Source of the DNA: Pusillimonas sp. UBA3987
GTDB lineage: Bacteria; Pseudomonadota; Gammaproteobacteria; Burkholderiales; Burkholderiaceae_B
NCBI GenBank assembly: GCA_002384935.1
Contig: DGCD01000009.1
Span: 186,001-250,000, forward strand
DNA length: 64,000 nucleotides
Reading direction: 5' to 3'
The notes below the pieces were generated by a model. That model was not told the DNA's origin, made no database searches, and saw only the letters and a program-made list of their open reading frames with translations. The position numbers and the translations under genes are program-made. This document shows, one piece after another, positions 7,449 to 16,226 of the stretch. Each line of letters opens with the position of its first letter. The stretch's first letter is position 1.

Positions 7449-8368
7449 CCCAATTTATAAGGCGGTTTGGCAAACAACTTGCGAGCCAACTGCTTGAACC
7501 ACATCACCCCGGCGTCTTCGTCGAAGCGACGGCTCCAATACAGAGAAACGGTAAAGTTTCTTAAAGGCAAGTCCTCAGGTTCGATCAAATCAAACTCGTC
7601 GTGTCGATTGAAAACATGGGCGGTGCTGCTTGGCACCACAGCGCACAAGTTGGTGGCACGAACGATAGCCGGCAACGTCATGAAATGTTGGGTCACAAGC
7701 CTGAGCCGGCTTTCCATGCCCAATAGTTTCAACATGCGCAAAGTGTCGGCATGGGTTTCAACACCCGCAAACTCAACAGTCTGCAGCAACGCCACCGGAA
7801 CACGATTGTCTTTTGCGCGGGCTTGCAAGGGATGGCCCTTTCTAGACAGGACCACGTAGCGATCATCGAACAAACGCAGGCTGCGGCTACCATGAAGCCG
7901 CGGAAAATAACCAAAGGCGAAGTCAACCTGCCCGTTATCCATGGCGTGAGACAAGTCGACCCCGTCGGATACAACCGTTTCAAGCTTGATCCGGGGCGCA
8001 GCATGTTCAATTTCGGCCAGCAATCCCGGTAGGAAACGATCCTCGCCCATATCGCTCATCATCTGAATGCGAAACACCCGTTGCGAATGAGCCGGCTCAA
8101 AGACGTCGGTATCGGTCAAGGCATGATTCAGAATATCCAGGGCATTGCGCACCGAAGTAGCCAGACGCTCAGCGCGTGGCGTTGGCTTTACGCCACCCGT
8201 TGCGCGCACAAACAAGGAATCATTGAACATGCTGCGCAAGCGCGAAAGCCCCTGGCTCGCGGCGGGTTGGCTGATCCCCAGGCTATCTGCAGCCAGACTG
8301 ACTTTTTTATAGGTGTAAACGGCGTCAAACAGGCGTAACAGATTCAGATCGAGATCATTAATATTCAT
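7445..8368 (-). CDS. LysR-family transcriptional regulator
   Basis: Protein of 307 residues. An N-terminal winged helix-turn-helix (about 4-63) contains VSLAADSLGISQPAASQGLSRLR, followed by a periplasmic-binding-like effector domain. The start DLDLNLLRLFDAVYTYKKVS resembles the NodD/NahR subgroup, which often answers to aromatic acids. It is divergent from the 2-hydroxy-acid dehydrogenase/TRAP operon and convergent with the monooxygenase, so it could control either; divergent placement favours the operon on its right (inference). Confidence 0.92.
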   Translation of the reverse strand: MNINDLDLNLLRLFDAVYTYKKVSLAADSLGISQPAASQGLSRLRSMFNDSLFVRATGGVKPTPRAERLATSVRNALDILNHALTDTDVFEPAHSQRVFRIQMMSDMGEDRFLPGLLAEIEHAAPRIKLETVVSDGVDLSHAMDNGQVDFAFGYFPRLHGSRSLRLFDDRYVVLSRKGHPLQARAKDNRVPVALLQTVEFAGVETHADTLRMLKLLGMESRLRLVTQHFMTLPAIVRATNLCAVVPSSTAHVFNRHDEFDLIEPEDLPLRNFTVSLYWSRRFDEDAGVMWFKQLARKLFAKPPYKLG

Positions 8369-8370
8369 TT

Positions 8371-8389
8371 ATCTAATATTTCTCATTAG
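8371..8389. promoter_or_regulatory. Inverted repeat in the LysR / dehydrogenase intergenic region
   Basis: CTAAT at 8373-8377 and ATTAG at 8385-8389, separated by 7 bases, lie immediately upstream of the LysR start and about 190 bases before the dehydrogenase. A dyad this close to the regulator's own gene is the expected place for its autoregulatory site. It is short, so confidence is limited. The rest of the 206-base intergenic region shows no other clear signal. Confidence 0.4.
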
Positions 8390-8574
8390 CTCATTGCTAT
8401 TGTCATATATTGATCCAGTCGACACAATACTTTGACAACGAAACAAGGCGTTGCCGCAAGACATTGTTCAGGACAGCAGCCTTGAAAGATAAATATGGAG
8501 ACAAGCCGCAAGCGCGCCAGGCCCTTGGCCGGGCGACGCGACACACCCAACGGGTCGCTGCGGTTGGAGAAAAA

Positions 8575-9747
8575 ATGATGGTGCTCAGTATTGCTGATCT
8601 GCAGCGCGGTGCCCATAACGTGTTGCCGTCCATGGTGCGCGACTATCTGGAGGGCGGCGCCCAAGACGAGCGTACCCTTCACGCCAATCCGGCGGCTTAT
8701 CGAAGCTGGCAATTCATGCCGCGTCGCCTGGTAGCGCTGAACGAGATTCAAACGCAGGCACAGGTCCTGGGCGAGACGGCCGCTTTTCCGGCTGTTGTGG
8801 CGCCAACCGGCCTCAATGCCTTATTCTGGCCCGAAGGCGATCTGGCCCTGGCGCGTGCCGCCCAACGCAGTCAAATTCCCTTTACGCTGTCCACAGCCTC
8901 CAGTTTGTCGATAGAAGACATTGCCCAGCAAACGCAGGGCCGCAACTGGTTCCAGTTGTACGTTATCGAGCGAGACCTGGCATTCGACCTGGTGAGCCGG
9001 GCACGAAATGCCGGTTATGAATGTCTGGTTGTGACGGTGGACGTCGTTGCCAACGGCAAGCGGGAGCGCGACTTGCGCAACCAGTTCGCTTTACCCGTGC
9101 GCTATGGCTGGCGCACTTTGTGGGATGGCGTGTCGCATCCAGCCTGGTCGTGGCGCTATTTACGTCATGGTTTGCCGGTACTGGGCAACTTCAATACACC
9201 GGCCGCACGCTCACCAGCGGCCCGGGCGGCACTGCTCAGCCGTGCCATGGACCGCAACTTCACATGGGAAACACTGGAACAGATCCGCCAGCAGTGGCCA
9301 GGAAAAATGCTGGTTAAAGGCGTATTGCACCCACAAGACGTTTCACGCTGTCGACTTATGGGTATCGATGGTGTCGTGCTCTCCAATCATGGCGGTCGGC
9401 AGCTGGACGACGCCTGTACGGCACTCGACGTGCTGGCGCAGCTGCCGCGCTTCAAAGATTTCAACGTACTGATCGATGGCGGCGTTCGCCGGGGCAGCGA
9501 CATTGCCAAGGCCGTGGCGCTGGGCGCTCATGCGGTCATGGTGGGCCGGGCCGCGTTGTACGGCCTGGCCTGCAAAGGCGAAGACGGCGCACACCAGGCG
9601 CTGAACCTGTTGCACGATGAATATCGCGATACCTTGCTGCAATTGGGATGCCCTGCCACGTTGCAGCTGGGGCCCGACTATTTGCGCCGAACCACCGATA
9701 ACCGTATTCAGTTAGCCGAAAGTCGTTTTTGTATGGAGGGCGTCTGA
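8575..9747 (+). CDS. FMN-dependent alpha-hydroxy-acid dehydrogenase (lactate/mandelate type)
   Basis: Flavoenzyme of 390 residues in the glycolate oxidase / LldD / mandelate dehydrogenase family, oxidising an L-2-hydroxy acid to the 2-oxo acid. Seen in order: VRDYLEGGAQDERT near the N-terminus, the VVTVDVVANGKRERD loop, the substrate-activating KG pair in MLVKGVLHP, the active-site His272 and Arg275 in SNHGGRQLD, and the FMN-phosphate region GGVRRGSDIAKAVALGAHAV. The frame is open back to 8410, but GGAGA at 8566-8570 and family length point to ATG 8575 or 8578. The stop overlaps the TRAP dctQ start by one base (TGATG). A membrane-associated, quinone-linked form is possible. Confidence 0.88.
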   Translation: MMVLSIADLQRGAHNVLPSMVRDYLEGGAQDERTLHANPAAYRSWQFMPRRLVALNEIQTQAQVLGETAAFPAVVAPTGLNALFWPEGDLALARAAQRSQIPFTLSTASSLSIEDIAQQTQGRNWFQLYVIERDLAFDLVSRARNAGYECLVVTVDVVANGKRERDLRNQFALPVRYGWRTLWDGVSHPAWSWRYLRHGLPVLGNFNTPAARSPAARAALLSRAMDRNFTWETLEQIRQQWPGKMLVKGVLHPQDVSRCRLMGIDGVVLSNHGGRQLDDACTALDVLAQLPRFKDFNVLIDGGVRRGSDIAKAVALGAHAVMVGRAALYGLACKGEDGAHQALNLLHDEYRDTLLQLGCPATLQLGPDYLRRTTDNRIQLAESRFCMEGV

Positions 9748-10292
9748 TGTCCACTCATGAGCCTCAGGGCGAGATTCAAGAAACCACGTGGGTCGGCATG
9801 GCCTGTCGCATTACCGGCTGGTGCGCAGCCGCTGCCCTTGCCGCCATTATGTTGCTCATGTTGTGTGATGTCACCGGACGCTATGTATTCAACGCGCCGG
9901 TGCCGGGCGCCGGTGAACTGATTGAGTTGGCAATGGGCGTTGTTGTATTTGGTGCTCTGCCCCTGGTCACGGCGCGGAATAAACATATCCAGTTGGACTA
10001 TTTCAGTCGTGCCGTGCGCGGCCGGGTGCAATCAGCAGTGAATGCTTTTATTGCCCTGATCAACGCCGGCATCATGGCTGTGCTGGCCTGGCGCATTCTC
10101 GACAAGGCGCTGACGGTATACCAGTACGGCGATTCCACACCGTTCCTGCGCATACCCGTGGCGCCTGTCGCTTTCTTTATCGCCGCCTGTACGCTGTTGG
10201 CGGCCATTGCATTTCTCTTCCTAAGCGCGCAATCGTTGCGAAGTATTTTTTGCAGCCCGGCAAAAGCGCACCACGACGCCCAAGGGGCCTGA
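9747..10292 (+). CDS. TRAP transporter small permease (DctQ family)
   Basis: Integral membrane protein of 181 residues with four hydrophobic segments and the DctQ pattern MLLMLCDVTGRYVFNAPVPG followed by GELIELAMGVVVFGALP. It pairs with the large permease encoded next. ATG 9747 overlaps the preceding stop and has GGAGGG at 9735-9740; a start at 9729 would sit inside the dehydrogenase gene. The operon order suggests that the transporter imports the 2-hydroxy acid used by the flanking dehydrogenases. Confidence 0.93.
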   Translation: MSTHEPQGEIQETTWVGMACRITGWCAAAALAAIMLLMLCDVTGRYVFNAPVPGAGELIELAMGVVVFGALPLVTARNKHIQLDYFSRAVRGRVQSAVNAFIALINAGIMAVLAWRILDKALTVYQYGDSTPFLRIPVAPVAFFIAACTLLAAIAFLFLSAQSLRSIFCSPAKAHHDAQGA

Positions 10293-10294
10293 TC

Positions 10295-11590
10295 ATGATG
10301 ACTTCCAGTTTATTTATTGGTCTGGCTCTGTTGTTTGTTTCTGCTGCCGTCGGCGTGCCGATCGGCCTGGCCATGGCGCTGTCGGGCTTTCTGGGTTTTG
10401 GCCTGGTCGTTGGGTGGTCGGCGTCGCTGGCCATGATCGGGCAAACCGCCTTCGATACAGCTTTCAACTACAACCTGACAGTGCTGCCGTTATTCATTCT
10501 CATGGGCAACTTCATTACCCGCGCCAAGCTGTCTGAAGACTTATACGCCGCCGCTTACGCCTTTTTCGGACACTTTCGTGGCGGGCTGGCACTGTCGACC
10601 CTGATTTCCTGCGGCGGCTTTTCCGCCGTGTGCGGATCAAGCCTGGCCACGGCCGCCACCATGTCTCGCGTCACCATGCCTTCAATGCGCAAGTTTGGCT
10701 ACAAAGACAGCCTGGCAGCCGGCTCCATTGCCGCCGGCGGAACATTAGGCATTCTGATCCCGCCATCTGTCGCCCTCGTGCTTTACGGCATCATGACCAA
10801 CACCGATATCGGCAAATTATTCATCGCCGGCATTGTCCCGGGCGCACTCGGGCTGGCGCTGTATTGCCTGGCTGCCTGGCTGGTTACCGTTTACGACCCG
10901 GCAGCCGGCCCGCGGGGCGAGCGCAAATCCTGGTCTGAACGATTGCGCGTCCTGCGCGGCGTATGGGGAGTGGCAACGCTGTTCATTGTCGTGATCGGCG
11001 GCATTTACCTGGGAATATTCACCTCAACCGAGGCGGCCGGCATTGGTGCGGGATTTGCCTGCTTATTTGCTGTGCTGCGCGGCGGCATGCGATTGCGTGA
11101 ATGCATTCGCATTCTGGTCGACACCGCTTCCATGACCGCCATGCTGTTTGCCGTGATCATTGGTGCGCTGATCTTTTCCAACTTCGTTAATGTCGGCGGC
11201 CTGCTCCAGGCACTCGATAGTTGGGTGCACCAAATGCAGTTGGGGCCCGTGAGCGTACTGATTGGCGTGTTGCTGGTTTACATGCTACTGGGCCTGGTGC
11301 TGGAAAGCATGTCGATGATGTTGCTGACCGTTCCCATTTTTTTCCCGCTCATGATCGGGTATGGCTTTGACCCCATCTGGTTCGGCATTATTGTTGTCGT
11401 GGTCACGGAAATCAGTCTGATCACACCGCCGGTTGGCATGAATATTTTTGTATTACGCGCCACCTTGCCCGACGTGCCAACCGGCACCATTGTTCGCGGC
11501 GTCATTCCTTTTGTAGCGGCCGATATCGTCCGACTGGCGATATTGACCACCTTGCCGATTGTGGTGATGTTTTTGCCCAACCGGTTGTAA
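10295..11590 (+). CDS. TRAP transporter large permease (DctM family)
   Basis: Protein of 431 residues with about 12 transmembrane segments; it is the sodium-coupled transport subunit. Typical DctM segments are visible: VLPLFILMGNFITRAKLSEDL, GGFSAVCGSSLATAATM, AAGGTLGILIPPSVALVLYG and VVTEISLITPPVGMNIFVL. It begins two bases after the DctQ stop (ATGATG at 10295) and is followed by the binding protein, giving the order Q-M-P. Confidence 0.95.
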   Translation: MMTSSLFIGLALLFVSAAVGVPIGLAMALSGFLGFGLVVGWSASLAMIGQTAFDTAFNYNLTVLPLFILMGNFITRAKLSEDLYAAAYAFFGHFRGGLALSTLISCGGFSAVCGSSLATAATMSRVTMPSMRKFGYKDSLAAGSIAAGGTLGILIPPSVALVLYGIMTNTDIGKLFIAGIVPGALGLALYCLAAWLVTVYDPAAGPRGERKSWSERLRVLRGVWGVATLFIVVIGGIYLGIFTSTEAAGIGAGFACLFAVLRGGMRLRECIRILVDTASMTAMLFAVIIGALIFSNFVNVGGLLQALDSWVHQMQLGPVSVLIGVLLVYMLLGLVLESMSMMLLTVPIFFPLMIGYGFDPIWFGIIVVVVTEISLITPPVGMNIFVLRATLPDVPTGTIVRGVIPFVAADIVRLAILTTLPIVVMFLPNRL

Positions 11591-11634
11591 CGTTGAAGGG
11601 CCTGATAAAAGCCCATAAAAACAGGAGACAAACC

Positions 11635-12660
11635 ATGTTTCGGAAAGTATTGTTCACCGCCGGCTTACTTGCAGCAACCTCATTTTCGTCGACATCGATC
11701 GCGCAAACCGTACTACGGTTTTCAAACTGGCTGCCCCCCACCCATCCCATTACCACTGAAATTCTCCAACCCTGGGCCGCCAATATTAAAGAGCAGACCG
11801 ACGGGCGCGTCGAAATCCAGTTTCTTCCGGCCCTGGGCAAGCCGCCGGCTCACTTTGACCTGGTCCGCGACGGCGTGGCCGATATGGCACTTAGCGTGCA
11901 GGCTTACACGGCCGATCGTTTCCCATCGGCTTATGGCATGACGCTGCCCGGCTATGCCGACGACGCGGAAAGCGCCGCTGTCGCGTATTGGCGTGTCCAT
12001 CAAAAACATTTCGCCGAACTGGACGAGTTCAAAGGCGTGCATCTTGTAGGCCTTTACACACACGGGCCAGGGCATATTTTCACCCTGGCCGATAAGCCGG
12101 TAAAAAAACTGGACGATGTACAAGGTATGCGTTTGCGGGCAACGGGTGGCGTGGTTCAAGACATGTCCAATCAACTGGGTATCGTGCCTCAGTTCTCATC
12201 GGCCAGCGAAGCCTACGAACTTTTATCACGCGGTGTGGTTGACGGTGTCATGTTCAATTCCGACTCGGTTGTCAGCTTCCGTATGCTGCCGCTTATGAAA
12301 AATGCATACGAAATTCCAGGCGGCCTGTATCGCGACACGCACTACGTCATCATCAACAATGACGCCTATAACGAACTTGACGAACGCGATCTCAAAATAT
12401 TCGATGCCGCATCCGGCGAAGCCTTTGCCCGCCTGGCCGGCAAAGCCTGGGACAAGGTCGACGCCCAAGCTTGGGACAAAATGCGTGAAGCCGGCTACAG
12501 CATTACCACAGCCAGCGAAGACGATGTTGCACGTATTCAGGCCGACAGCGATGTCCTGAAAAAAGCCTGGGTAGAAAAAATGGCTGAGTTGGGCGTTGAT
12601 GGTGAGGCTGCGCTGGCCATGTTCCGCCAGGAAATCGCGAAAGTGGAAGCGGAGAAATAA
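11635..12660 (+). CDS. TRAP transporter substrate-binding protein (DctP family)
   Basis: Periplasmic receptor of 341 residues. The Sec signal peptide MFRKVLFTAGLLAATSFSS has a probable cleavage after SIA, and the mature part opens QTVLRFSNWLPPTHP. The ligand-binding region is LDDVQGMRLRATGG, with the conserved Arg, and then GVVDGVMFNSDSV. The start at 11635 has AGGAGAC upstream; the frame extends to 11593 without a ribosome site. It lies 2 bases before the FAD-linked dehydrogenase gene, supporting one transcript and a shared substrate. Confidence 0.94.
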   Translation: MFRKVLFTAGLLAATSFSSTSIAQTVLRFSNWLPPTHPITTEILQPWAANIKEQTDGRVEIQFLPALGKPPAHFDLVRDGVADMALSVQAYTADRFPSAYGMTLPGYADDAESAAVAYWRVHQKHFAELDEFKGVHLVGLYTHGPGHIFTLADKPVKKLDDVQGMRLRATGGVVQDMSNQLGIVPQFSSASEAYELLSRGVVDGVMFNSDSVVSFRMLPLMKNAYEIPGGLYRDTHYVIINNDAYNELDERDLKIFDAASGEAFARLAGKAWDKVDAQAWDKMREAGYSITTASEDDVARIQADSDVLKKAWVEKMAELGVDGEAALAMFRQEIAKVEAEK

Positions 12661-12662
12661 GC

Positions 12663-14069
12663 ATGAGTCACGTCCATGACCCTCAGCCCTCCCCGGTCGC
12701 GGGATTTGAACAGGCATTTACGCAATTGCAAGAGCTACTTGCCGAGCGGGCATCGCGCGGTGAATCAGAACGCGCTATTCATGGTCGCGACGAGTCCTGG
12801 CATCCACCGCAGTTACCCGACGCGGTGGTGTTCCCACAAAACACGGAAGAAGTCTCGGCCATTGCACGTATTTGCCATGCGCATCGTGTACCGATGATCC
12901 CCTTCGGTGCGGGTTCTTCAGTGGAGGGAGCCCTGATTCCCACCCACGGCGGCGTGGTTATCGACATGACGCAGATGGATCAACTGCTGGCAGTGCACCC
13001 CGGCAATTTCGATTGCGTGGTGCAACCAGGGCTGCATCGCCGCGCGCTGAACGACCTGATCAAAGACACAGGGTTGTTTTTTTCCGTTGATCCAGGGGCC
13101 GACGCCACGATAGGCGGCATGACATCCACACGCGCCAGCGGTACCAATACTGTTCGCTATGGCACGATGGCTGACATGGTACGAGGCCTGGAAGTCGTGC
13201 TGGCCGACGGACGCATTATTCGTACTGGCAGCCGGGCGCGCAAATCGGCGGCCGGATACGACCTGACCCATTTATTCATTGGTTCGGAAGGCACACTGGG
13301 CATCGTGACCGAAATCACCGTGCGGCTATACCCCAGGCCGGAACATGTTGTGTCGGCCACGTGTCAGTTTCCCGGCGTCGATGACGCGGTTAATTGCGCG
13401 GTGGCAATCATGCAGTCCGGTGTCGATATAGCGCGTGTTGAATTGCTTGACGAAGTCATGATTGATGCCGTCAACCAATATTCCAAACTCAACATGCCAG
13501 TCACGCCGCACCTGTTTTTCGAGTTTCACGGCACGCAGGCCCAGACCCAATACACAACCGATGTGGTTCGAGAGCTAAGTGAAGACTTTGGCGGCCAGGG
13601 GTTTCAATGTGCGGTGAAAGCCGAAGAACGCAACAAACTATGGCAAGCCAGACACGATTGCGCCTACGCCTGCATGGCTTATGAACGCCCTAAAAGGCTG
13701 ATGACAACCGATGTATGCGTGCCGCTGGATCATTTGTCTGCCTGTATTGCCGAAGCCCGCCGCGACGCTCGGCAGGCAGGCATTACCGCGCCGGTACTGG
13801 GTCATGTAGGTGACGGCAATTTTCACATGGTGCTGATGATCGACCCCGAAAACGCCGGCGAAGTTGGGCGCGCCGAGCAGGTGAATCATCGGTTGGTCAG
13901 CCGTGCCATTGCGTGCGGCGGCACATGCACAGGAGAACACGGCGTGGGCTTGGGCAAGCGCGAGTACTTGCGTGAAGAGCACGGGCCGGCACTGGATGTC
14001 ATGACCGATATCAAAACAATGCTTGACCCCTTCGGTCTCATGAATCCAGGAAAAGTGTTTCCCGATTGA
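12663..14069 (+). CDS. FAD-linked D-2-hydroxy-acid dehydrogenase (D-lactate dehydrogenase cytochrome / GlcD type)
   Basis: Protein of 468 residues of the vanillyl-alcohol-oxidase flavoprotein superfamily. It has an N-terminal PCMH-type FAD domain with PFGAGSSVEGALIP (about 80-92), DPGADATIGGMTSTRASG and GSEGTLGIVTEITVRLYP, then a C-terminal substrate domain with GHVGDGNFH (about 380-388) and GGTCTGEHGVGLGKR. It oxidises D-2-hydroxy acids, passing electrons to cytochrome c or the quinone pool. Together with the FMN dehydrogenase at the front of the operon it would allow use of both enantiomers of one hydroxy acid. The longer frame starts at the ATG used here, 2 bases after dctP. Confidence 0.9.
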   Translation: MSHVHDPQPSPVAGFEQAFTQLQELLAERASRGESERAIHGRDESWHPPQLPDAVVFPQNTEEVSAIARICHAHRVPMIPFGAGSSVEGALIPTHGGVVIDMTQMDQLLAVHPGNFDCVVQPGLHRRALNDLIKDTGLFFSVDPGADATIGGMTSTRASGTNTVRYGTMADMVRGLEVVLADGRIIRTGSRARKSAAGYDLTHLFIGSEGTLGIVTEITVRLYPRPEHVVSATCQFPGVDDAVNCAVAIMQSGVDIARVELLDEVMIDAVNQYSKLNMPVTPHLFFEFHGTQAQTQYTTDVVRELSEDFGGQGFQCAVKAEERNKLWQARHDCAYACMAYERPKRLMTTDVCVPLDHLSACIAEARRDARQAGITAPVLGHVGDGNFHMVLMIDPENAGEVGRAEQVNHRLVSRAIACGGTCTGEHGVGLGKREYLREEHGPALDVMTDIKTMLDPFGLMNPGKVFPD

Positions 14070-14093
14070 GAGGGTGGCAGGCCGGGACTACAG

Positions 14094-14633
14094 TCAACGC
14101 TTCTTCAGATCAGCCAAGACATGGGCCCAGCCACTTTCATCAAGCTCTACCAAATTCATAAATCGCAGCATCATTGCGCCTTCCAATGCGCAAAGCCGCA
14201 GGATTTCTTGTCGGGCCTCAGCCGAGCCTGTGGTGAGTCCGGGAAAGCTCTCTGCATACCATTTACGCAGACATTCCCGGCTTTCCGGCTCTTGAGTCAT
14301 TGCCAGTGATATGGCTGCTACGCGCTGATTAACAGAGTCCGCAGCGCTTAAAACTGCATCGATATACGCATCAACGGTTGAAGCACCGTTTTCTTGCGCA
14401 TGGCGAAAACGCGTTTCATAGTCACCATCCAAATGGTTGTAGAGGGCATCCAGCAAAGCCTCTTTCGTGCCAAAAGCACTTTGAACGCCTCCTTTGCTCA
14501 CGCCGGCAGCTTTGGCGATGGCGTCAAAAGACAATGCGGCCGCTCCGCGTGTGCAAATGATCTGTTCAGCCGCTGCCAATAAGCGCGTCTTGTCGATGGA
14601 TGGTTTTCGTCCCATGAATGAAGTGTAGAACAT
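14094..14633 (-). CDS. TetR-family transcriptional repressor of the adjacent efflux gene
   Basis: Protein of 179 residues with an N-terminal TetR helix-turn-helix (about 8-55): RLLAAAEQIICTRGAAALSF, then AIAKAAGVSKGGVQSAFGTKEALL. The remaining part is a ligand-binding helical domain. It is divergent from the DHA2-type efflux gene with a 57-base gap that contains a clean palindrome (14652-14667). This arrangement matches SmvR/SmvA-like repressor-pump pairs. An alternative start at the in-frame ATG 14615 (MGRKPSIDK) is plausible because neither has a strong ribosome site. Confidence 0.92.
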   Translation of the reverse strand: MFYTSFMGRKPSIDKTRLLAAAEQIICTRGAAALSFDAIAKAAGVSKGGVQSAFGTKEALLDALYNHLDGDYETRFRHAQENGASTVDAYIDAVLSAADSVNQRVAAISLAMTQEPESRECLRKWYAESFPGLTTGSAEARQEILRLCALEGAMMLRFMNLVELDESGWAHVLADLKKR

Positions 14634-14651
14634 AAAAATACAATTGCATTA

Positions 14652-14667
14652 AAATACGACCGTATTT
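14652..14667. promoter_or_regulatory. TetR operator palindrome
   Basis: AAATACG at 14652-14658 and CGTATTT at 14661-14667 form perfect 7-bp arms separated by AC, midway between the divergent tetR and efflux genes. Sites with a TACG-NN-CGTA core are common for TetR-family repressors of efflux pumps. Confidence 0.7.
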
Positions 14668-14690
14668 AAATTTACATCGCAGGTTTCCTC

Positions 14691-16178
14691 ATGAAATTAC
14701 AAAGCCGATGGCTGACTCTGGCCGTGGTTTCCACCGCGCTGTTTCTGATCGTCATCGATATGACGGTGCTCTACACAGCCTTGCCCAGCTTGGCACAAGC
14801 ACTGCACACCACTGCTTCCGAGAAGCTTTGGATTCTGAATGCGTACTCTTTGGTGATGGCTGGTTTGATGCCTGCGATGGGCGCGCTTGGAGATCGTCAG
14901 GGACATCGTCTTGTCTTCATCAGCGGAATGATCGTGTTTGGGCTGGCATCAGTAATTGCAGCATTTGCACCCACTGCCGATATCTTGATCGCTGCCCGCG
15001 CCTTACTTGCAATTGGAGGCGCAGCCATGATGCCTGCCACCATTGCGATTGTTCGCACTACGTTCCAAGACCCAAAAGAGCTGGCCTTCGCCATTGGTAT
15101 CTGGGCTTCAGTCGCATCGGGAGGCGCTGCTGTAGGGCCCCTTTTGGGTGGCGCACTGCTGGAACATTTTTGGTGGGGTTCTGTTTTCCTGATCAACGTC
15201 CCTATCATTGTCATCGCCACGCTATTAGCTTGGTGGCTTGTTCCACGTAAAGACGGCGACGCAAGCATCACCATTGACCTGCATAGTTGCTGGCAAAGCA
15301 TGCTCGGCATCGTTGCCGCGGCCTACGGCATCAAGGAGCTTGCCAATCCCGACAGCCACGCACTCTTGGCATGGGGTTCCCTGCTTATCGGCGTCATCAC
15401 CCTGGCTGCTTTTGCGCGCCGCCAACTGCGTCTGCCTCGGCCACTGATTGACTTCCGGCTGCTTTCAACCACACCGATCGCCATCGGTATATTGATTGCG
15501 CTGGTGGCCTCCATGACATTAATTGGGTTTGAACTGGTGCTTAGCCAGCGCCTGCAATTAGTGCTTGGGCAAAGTCCGCTGGAAGCGGGTGCATTTGTAC
15601 TGCCGATCTCATTGGGATCATTTGTTGCAGGGCCATTTGCCGGCGCCTTGATCGGGCGCATTGGATGTGCGCGTGTCATTGCTGCCGGCCTGGCGATGTG
15701 TGCGTTGGGCATGTGGGCGTATCTTGTGCTGAACGACGCAAACACGTGGGCACAGGTGATTTCCCTGGCTTTATGTGGTGTGGGGATCGGCTCCAGCCTT
15801 ACGGCTTCCAGCACGCTGGTCATGAGCAATGTCTCGGAAGATCGGGCAGGGATGGCCGGCTCTGTGGAAGGCGTTGCGTACGAGTTTGGCGCCGGCTTTG
15901 GCGTGACCATTTTTGGCTCACTCATGACTGCAATCTATGTAGCGCACGTTCGCGGCAGCGGCATTGAAACAATGGCGGGCAGCAGTCTTGATGACGCGCA
16001 TCGCTACGTGCAAAATCACGCTCAAGCACAACCCATCCTGCAGGGTGCGATGCAGGCGTTTGAAGCGGCGTTTAACACAGTCAGCAGCGTCGTAATCGCC
16101 ACGCTTCTGGCTCTGGCAACACTCGTGCTGTTGCTGAGCCTGAAGTGGGGAAAATCGCAAAAACCCATGCTAACTTAG
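14691..16178 (+). CDS. MFS multidrug efflux transporter, DHA2 family (SmvA/QacA-like)
   Basis: Protein of 495 residues with about 14 transmembrane segments. Segment 1 carries IDMTVLYTALPSL, the acidic motif typical of QacA/SmvA pumps; the loop between segments 2 and 3 has GALGDRQGHR (MFS motif A); and motif C lies near ASGGAAVGPLLGGALL. It is expected to extrude cationic biocides or dyes using the proton gradient. Expression is probably held down by the divergent TetR protein through the palindrome at 14652-14667. Confidence 0.93.
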   Translation: MKLQSRWLTLAVVSTALFLIVIDMTVLYTALPSLAQALHTTASEKLWILNAYSLVMAGLMPAMGALGDRQGHRLVFISGMIVFGLASVIAAFAPTADILIAARALLAIGGAAMMPATIAIVRTTFQDPKELAFAIGIWASVASGGAAVGPLLGGALLEHFWWGSVFLINVPIIVIATLLAWWLVPRKDGDASITIDLHSCWQSMLGIVAAAYGIKELANPDSHALLAWGSLLIGVITLAAFARRQLRLPRPLIDFRLLSTTPIAIGILIALVASMTLIGFELVLSQRLQLVLGQSPLEAGAFVLPISLGSFVAGPFAGALIGRIGCARVIAAGLAMCALGMWAYLVLNDANTWAQVISLALCGVGIGSSLTASSTLVMSNVSEDRAGMAGSVEGVAYEFGAGFGVTIFGSLMTAIYVAHVRGSGIETMAGSSLDDAHRYVQNHAQAQPILQGAMQAFEAAFNTVSSVVIATLLALATLVLLLSLKWGKSQKPMLT

Positions 16179-16226
16179 GTAAACGCCAGAAGTTTATTTG
16201 CCAAGCCTTTACGTACCGTGCGGCAC

